From Lutraria lutraria (Eukaryota; Mollusca; Bivalvia; Venerida; Mactridae): a stretch of 64,000 bases of DNA. Position numbers and translations under genes: made by a program. Positions 58,859 through 64,000 of the stretch are shown here, one piece after another. The first letter of the stretch is position 1. Every line of letters begins with the position of its first letter. The stretch is taken from positions 1,920,819 to 1,984,818 of the forward strand of contig OZ026847.1 in the NCBI GenBank assembly GCA_964023205.1. Reading direction: 5' to 3'. The notes under the pieces are model-generated. The model did no database searches. It was not told the origin of the DNA and saw only the letters and a list, made by a program, of their open reading frames with translations.

Positions 58859-60133
58859 ATGGAGAACACTTGTGAGACATCACATGGAGATTCTATTCCA
58901 CATAATTCCAATCTTCTAAACCAAGTCATTAATGACTCGGGGATTGGTCAAACGTTCTTTCCACCAGATTTTGAAAGTGAAGCTACAGTAAGTACGCCAT
59001 TGTCTCTTGGAATTAATCCAGTGGAGCATGGTGGTACTGAAACGGCTCCAGCTAAGGCTGTTAGCGTACGGAGTCATACATGGAAATATTTTGTACTTTT
59101 CTGGATATTAGTGATACTCCTCGCAGTTATTGTTGAATTTGCCATGGACAAATTTAACCACATAAAAGAATTGGCTTGGGATAGAATTGAAGAGTACAGC
59201 TTCATGGCTTGGGTAAATATTATCATTCTTGCAGCGTTTTTGCTGTCTCTTTGTCTGAAGTTGAATATGGATAAAGCAGTGCAGAATACTCATTCTCCAA
59301 TACCTCAGGACGGCACACCTAACAGTACTGTAAAATTATTGGATCCTACTCGTAGACGCACGAGTCCCGTCAGTCGCGACTTTCCATGTCGGCGAACATT
59401 CAACGGTCATGCATCTGATACTTGGCATGATTTTCGGAGGTATTATGATAATCTGGCTTTGCTAAATCGCTTGTCAGTAGAATATAAACGGAGAACACTA
59501 CTTTGTAGTCTAAGGGGTCAAGCTGAATCGTTTGTTCACGGCTTACCGCCGAGTATTCAGAATGATTGGAACTTGCTAATTACAAAACTTGAAGACAGAT
59601 TTGGAATTGCCAATATGAAGGACAGCTATATCGCGGATGCAAAGCTTCGTAGAAAGCAGAAAAATGAGTCATTTCGAGAATTTGGCCAAGCTCTCGAAGA
59701 CTTATTTCGGAAAGCATACCCAGAGAATTCAGAATTTGTACAGGAGCAGGCGTTTACCACGTTTTTGGATGCAAAGCTTCGTAGAAAGCAGAAAAATGAG
59801 TCATTTCGAGAATTTGGCCAAGCTCTCGAAGACTTATTTCGGAAAGCATACCCAGAGAATTCAGAATTTGTACAGGAGCAGGCGTTTACCACGTTTTTGG
59901 ATAACTGCAACGAATCGGTAGATTTTCGACTGGCAGTAAAAAGAACTAAGCCAAAGACATTGCAGGAGGCTATTACTAATGCCATGCAGGAAGACTGTTT
60001 ACCATTAACAGAGAGAGAAAGAAGCACACATCTTAAAAACGTGTATGGTACAGGTCGTAGAGGCAGGGGCGGTTTTGGGAGAAAGTTTCCGCAAAGACCT
60101 CTATCCAATGACTCAGAACAAGATTTAAATTAG
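58859..60133 (+). CDS. gag: Gag, unit 4 (424 aa)
   Basis: Same translation as units 2 and 3, duplication at 59636-59767 and 59768-59899, slippery heptamer at 60124-60130. Confidence 0.9.
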   Translation: MENTCETSHGDSIPHNSNLLNQVINDSGIGQTFFPPDFESEATVSTPLSLGINPVEHGGTETAPAKAVSVRSHTWKYFVLFWILVILLAVIVEFAMDKFNHIKELAWDRIEEYSFMAWVNIIILAAFLLSLCLKLNMDKAVQNTHSPIPQDGTPNSTVKLLDPTRRRTSPVSRDFPCRRTFNGHASDTWHDFRRYYDNLALLNRLSVEYKRRTLLCSLRGQAESFVHGLPPSIQNDWNLLITKLEDRFGIANMKDSYIADAKLRRKQKNESFREFGQALEDLFRKAYPENSEFVQEQAFTTFLDAKLRRKQKNESFREFGQALEDLFRKAYPENSEFVQEQAFTTFLDNCNESVDFRLAVKRTKPKTLQEAITNAMQEDCLPLTERERSTHLKNVYGTGRRGRGGFGRKFPQRPLSNDSEQDLN

Positions 60134-62209
60134 GTACGTCCAACTCGGCAGGTCGCGAGGAGGATGTTCTTATTGACAAAAGACCTAACCAAACGGAGTT
60201 ATGTTGTAAATTAAAGAAGGGCATGAAGATTACTAGCACTGTTGGTGGCCTGCCAGTTTCTTTGAAAGTGGACACAGGCTCAGCATCAACATTTATCACG
60301 AGTAAAGTTTTTAAGAAAATTCCATACAAATTACGCCCAGGACACGGAAGTTCATTGCAGCCAATGGAACTGTCCTTAATTGTGATGGAGAAACAACATT
60401 ACTAATGGAGTTCGACGGAGTGGAATTGAACGTTCCCGTAATTGTTGGCGGGGTTACTGAGAACTTGTTAGGTCATGACTTCTTGCAGCATTTTCAGTGT
60501 CCCTTAGATATGGAACATCGGAAGATATACATTGGAAAAGAAGGCAAAGAAAATACATACTTGAAACCAAGAAGGAGTCGTTTGACTCGAGTAGCTGCTG
60601 CAAAGACTATAGCGGTATCCGCTAAGAGTGAATGTCTAATTCCAGCAAAGTTTAAGGATAAACCATTGAGTGGAGATGGAATTTTAATGGTTCTTGCACG
60701 TTGTTTAGTTAATGCAGGACAGTCTATTTTCTATGCAATGCTCTTAAATCCTGGAATTGAGGATATTAAAATTCCCCAACGGTACTGTGATTGCTCTGTT
60801 TGAACATGTGAGACATGGCGAAATCTCTAATTCAGTCTGTCATATTCGACAAGGCACGTCAGAAGACATTTTGCCACCACATCTTAATGAAGTATTGCAA
60901 AAGAGCTCGGAGAGTCTTGAATCTAAAGATAAGTTCAGGGATTTATTGTATCGAAAACAGGAGGCATTTGCTGGTCCTGGAGAGATTGGACGTTGCAATT
61001 TAGGCAAACATCGTATAGTACTGACTGACGACACTCCAGTGAAAGATTCCCCGAGGAGGATTCCGATTTACAAGAGAGATGTCTTGGAGGAGCAAGTCAA
61101 GAAGCTGGAGGAGCAAGCTTTAATTGGGAAGTCTGATAGCCCGTACTCCGCTCAAATTGTGTTAGTTAAGAAGAAAGATGATACCTGGAGAATGTGTGTA
61201 GACTATATAAAAATTGAATGAAAAGACGGTTAAAGATGCTTATCCCCTCCCTAGGATCGAGGATAACTTGGATTCACTATCTGGAGCATACCCATTTCCA
61301 CTCTTGATTGTTACATGGCATATCACCAGATTGAACTGGAAGAAAACGACAAGATTAAAACAGCTTTTGCTACTCCTACAGGCGGATTATACCACTATGT
61401 GACCATGCCATTTGGGTTATGTAATGCGCCTGCGACATTTCAGAGAATTGCAGAGAAAGCGCTTGAGGGACTACAGTGGAAAATTGCAGTGTTATATCTG
61501 GATGATATCATTGTATTCAGTCATGACTTTGACTCACATATCAGAGATCTGGAAGTGGTATTAGACAGAATGATAAATGCTGGACTGAAATTGAAACCAT
61601 CTAAGTGTAAATTCTTTAGAGAAGAAACCAATTTCCTAGGTCACGTTATATCCAAGAACGGAGTAAAACCAGATCCAAGTAAAATTGAGGTTGTCAAAAA
61701 TCTTACACATCCAACTCGTTTGAAAGATTTGCGTGGTTTTCTAGGACTCACATCATACTACAGGAAATTTATCGAAAATTATTCAGAAATTGCAAAGCTT
61801 TTGTACTTTCTTACTAGGACAAATGTCAATGGATGTGGAATACCGAGTGTGAAACAGCCTTTTATGAGCTGAAGTAGAAACTCACTTGTGCTCCTATACT
61901 TGCTTACATGGAGGTGAGTTTGTCCTTAACTGTGATGCTAGCTCATCGTCCATTGGAGCGGTCCTTTCGCAGGAGCAAAATGGCTCCGAAAGGGTGATAG
62001 CGTATGCTAGTCGAACATTGAGTGCAACAGAACGCATTTATTGTGTGACAAAGCTCGAAATGCTTGCAGTGGAATTCTTCACAAAGCATTTTAAGCATTA
62101 CTTACTCGGAAGACATTTTACAGTGAGGTCAGATCATGGTTCTTTACGGTGGTTGAGCCGTTTCAAAGAACCAGATGGTCAGATACAAAGATGGCTGGAA
62201 CAATTATAA
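60130..62209 (+). pseudogene. Protease-RT-RNase H, unit 4 (broken)
   Basis: Pieces 60130-60405, 60405-60803, 60757-61221, 61214-61402, 61315-61872 (YLDD) and 61886-62209 (RNase H), with the same breaks as unit 3. Confidence 0.85.
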
Positions 62210-63929
62210 GTCAATTCAACTTTGAACTAGTCCACAATCCTGGTATTAAGCATAGAAACGCTGACTTTTTGTCAAGAGTTGCCCAAGGTGATCAGACATT
62301 ATGTAGGCAGTGCAAATTGCCTATTACACATAATCAAGTCAGAGAAGGAGCTTTATCGGAAGGAGCCACGAAGGAGGCGGTCGACGCAATGATCATAGGA
62401 TCTTTGTTAGAGGAGCAGTCTGACAATGACGAAGAGGAGCAAGAAGAGCATGTACCATTACAACACTACAGGAGACACCCACCACGTGTGCGTAGGAAAA
62501 GAGGGCGTAAATTAAATAAACCGGAACCAGCTAAACAAAAACTGGAACCGAATAATGAATTAACAAGAGAACGATTACAAGAATATCAAGAAGAGTATCA
62601 AGATTTAGGTTATATACGAAAATTGAAACTTGACAATGTCAGTAAACCAGTGTGGTCAACAATTTCGGATAAGGGTAAAGACGTGAAGTTTTGGGTTTCT
62701 AGATGGGATTTATTAGCGATACGCAGTAGTTTGTTATGCATTAAATGGGAATGTTCAGAGAAAGACATCAGATGGAGAGTCTGTGTCCCAAAGAAGGTGA
62801 TACCATTTGTCATGTGGTACATTCATGATGCTCACGTGTCTGGTTACATGGGTATCAAGAAATCATTTGACAAAGCAAAACAATGTCCATTTTACTGGAA
62901 TAGCATGAGTCGCACTGCAGCAAGTTATGTCCGTTCCTGTGAACTGTGTGGTGAGGCAAATAACCCTCCATGTTCAAAGAGACATTTCTTACAGCCATAC
63001 ACAGTTGGACATCGTTTTGAAAGAATTGCTATGAATATTGCTGGTCCGTTCCCTAGGTCAGAAAATGGTAATGCCTACATTCTAGTCATAGGTAACTATT
63101 TTACTAAATTTGTCGAGATTTTTCCATTGAGTGACATGACCGCCATTACTCTAGCAGAATGTGTAGTAAGGGGTTGGATCAAACGATACGGCTGTCCCAG
63201 AGAGATACACTCTGATCAGGGACGTCAGTTTGAAAGTGTGGTGTTTCAAGAAGTATGTAAATTATTAGAAATAAGCAAAACTCGGACGACTCCTTTACAT
63301 GCAAGATCAGATGGTTTTGTAGAACGGATGAATAGAACTATTCAAAATATTTTGTCAAAGTTAGTTCAGTCAAACCAAAAGGATTGGGATAAATATTTAC
63401 GTTTTATTGTGATGGCATGTAACTCCATTCCACAGGAAAGTACTGGTTTTACGCCATCTCGACTTATGTACGGGGAAGAAATAACTATGCCTATTGATCT
63501 ATTGTCTGACAATTTCTCAACTCATGAGCAGGAGCCTGAGCAGTTAATGACGGAGTATGCGGGTGGTTTACAAAATACATTGAAGGAGCCTTGGTTCAAG
63601 AAAATCTAAAGACAGCTTCACTACGCCAAAAGAAACAGTACGATACTCGTGTTAAAGCTTTTCACTTTAACAACGGTGATTCAGTATGGAGAAATAAAAA
63701 ACAAGCAGTACCTGGAATGAAAACAAAAATACAACGTCACTGGACAGGACCTTGGAAAATAACACAGAAATTGTGTGATGTATTGTTTAGAATTCAGAAT
63801 GCTCCTAATTTACCTTCTGTTATCATTCATGGGGATAATTTAAAACCATATTTTGGCGGAAAGACAGTAAATGTAGAAATTGAGAAAGTTCAACAAAATA
63901 CACAAGACCCGTCACTCAGTTACATTTAG
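62149..63929 (+). pseudogene. Integrase core and C-terminus, unit 4
   Basis: Core frame 62149-63609, C-terminal frame 63591-63929; translation as in unit 3. The window stops 71 bp later, before the 3' polypurine tract and LTR. Confidence 0.88.
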
Positions 63930-64000
63930 ATCCTGGTGCAGGAAATCTACCAGATTACAGTTTTTCCGGAGTAGATCATTTTTTGCGGAATGCCAATGTA

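Larger units (their letters stand above)
40653..64000 (+). mobile_element. Tandem array of Ty3/gypsy units sharing LTRs
   Basis: Four head-to-tail units, each LTR plus about 5.5-5.7 kb internal region, with LTRs at 40653, 46499, 52476 and 58454. Unit periods are 5846, 5977 and 5978 bp. Only one LTR separates neighbouring internal regions. Domain order protease-RT-RNase H-integrase defines Ty3/gypsy (Metaviridae). Units 2-4 are almost identical; unit 1 differs by point changes, lacks a 132-bp gag duplication and has a private 5-bp RT deletion. The window ends inside unit 4, so the array size is unknown. The clade is not assigned. Confidence 0.95.

Overview
This is animal genomic DNA, most likely from a bivalve mollusc. 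It is AT-rich and gene-poor, its genes are split by GT-AG introns, and it is crowded with mobile elements. The bivalve guess rests mainly on two copies of a tRNA-derived SINE whose central and 3' motifs I recall from bivalve genomes, on the mix of secreted kringle and microseminoprotein-like genes, and on a Ty3/gypsy element with a tRNA-Leu primer site. No organism name can be read from the sequence.

1-12.8 kb is the genic part. A secreted protein gene on + has a signal-peptide/PAN-like first exon (2166-2379), a complete kringle exon (4521-4772) and a possible tiny last exon at 8954. A compact three-exon gene on + (10644-11988) encodes a 119-residue beta-microseminoprotein-like secreted protein. 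Introns and flanks hold MITEs, a bivalve-type SINE, a long hairpin and minisatellites.

12.8-25.0 kb is made of inverted-repeat elements. A 2.6-kb element (12784-15407) has about 220-bp terminal inverted repeats that are themselves hairpins. Only 56 bp further on lies a 9.6-kb fold-back element (15464-25040) whose two arms are opposed arrays of a 244-bp satellite, about 18 and 6 monomers, around a 3.8-kb core with no recognisable gene.

25-40.6 kb is mostly non-coding. It contains the 5' part of a THAP-domain gene on the minus strand (31866 to 30281), pogo-like and Harbinger-like non-autonomous elements, a second SINE, LINE and mariner scraps, and dispersed repeats, one of which has seeded a 20-bp minisatellite.

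40.65-64 kb is a head-to-tail array of four nearly identical Ty3/gypsy units sharing single LTRs (LTR-internal-LTR-internal and so on); the window ends in the fourth. Each unit has tRNA-Leu PBS, an open gag with two hydrophobic segments, a -1 frameshift heptamer exactly at the gag stop, and a pol (protease, RT, RNase H, integrase) broken by indels, many of them identical in all copies. The integrase also lacks its first catalytic Asp. The shared lesions point to amplification at the DNA level, or to an assembly artefact, rather than four independent retrotranspositions.
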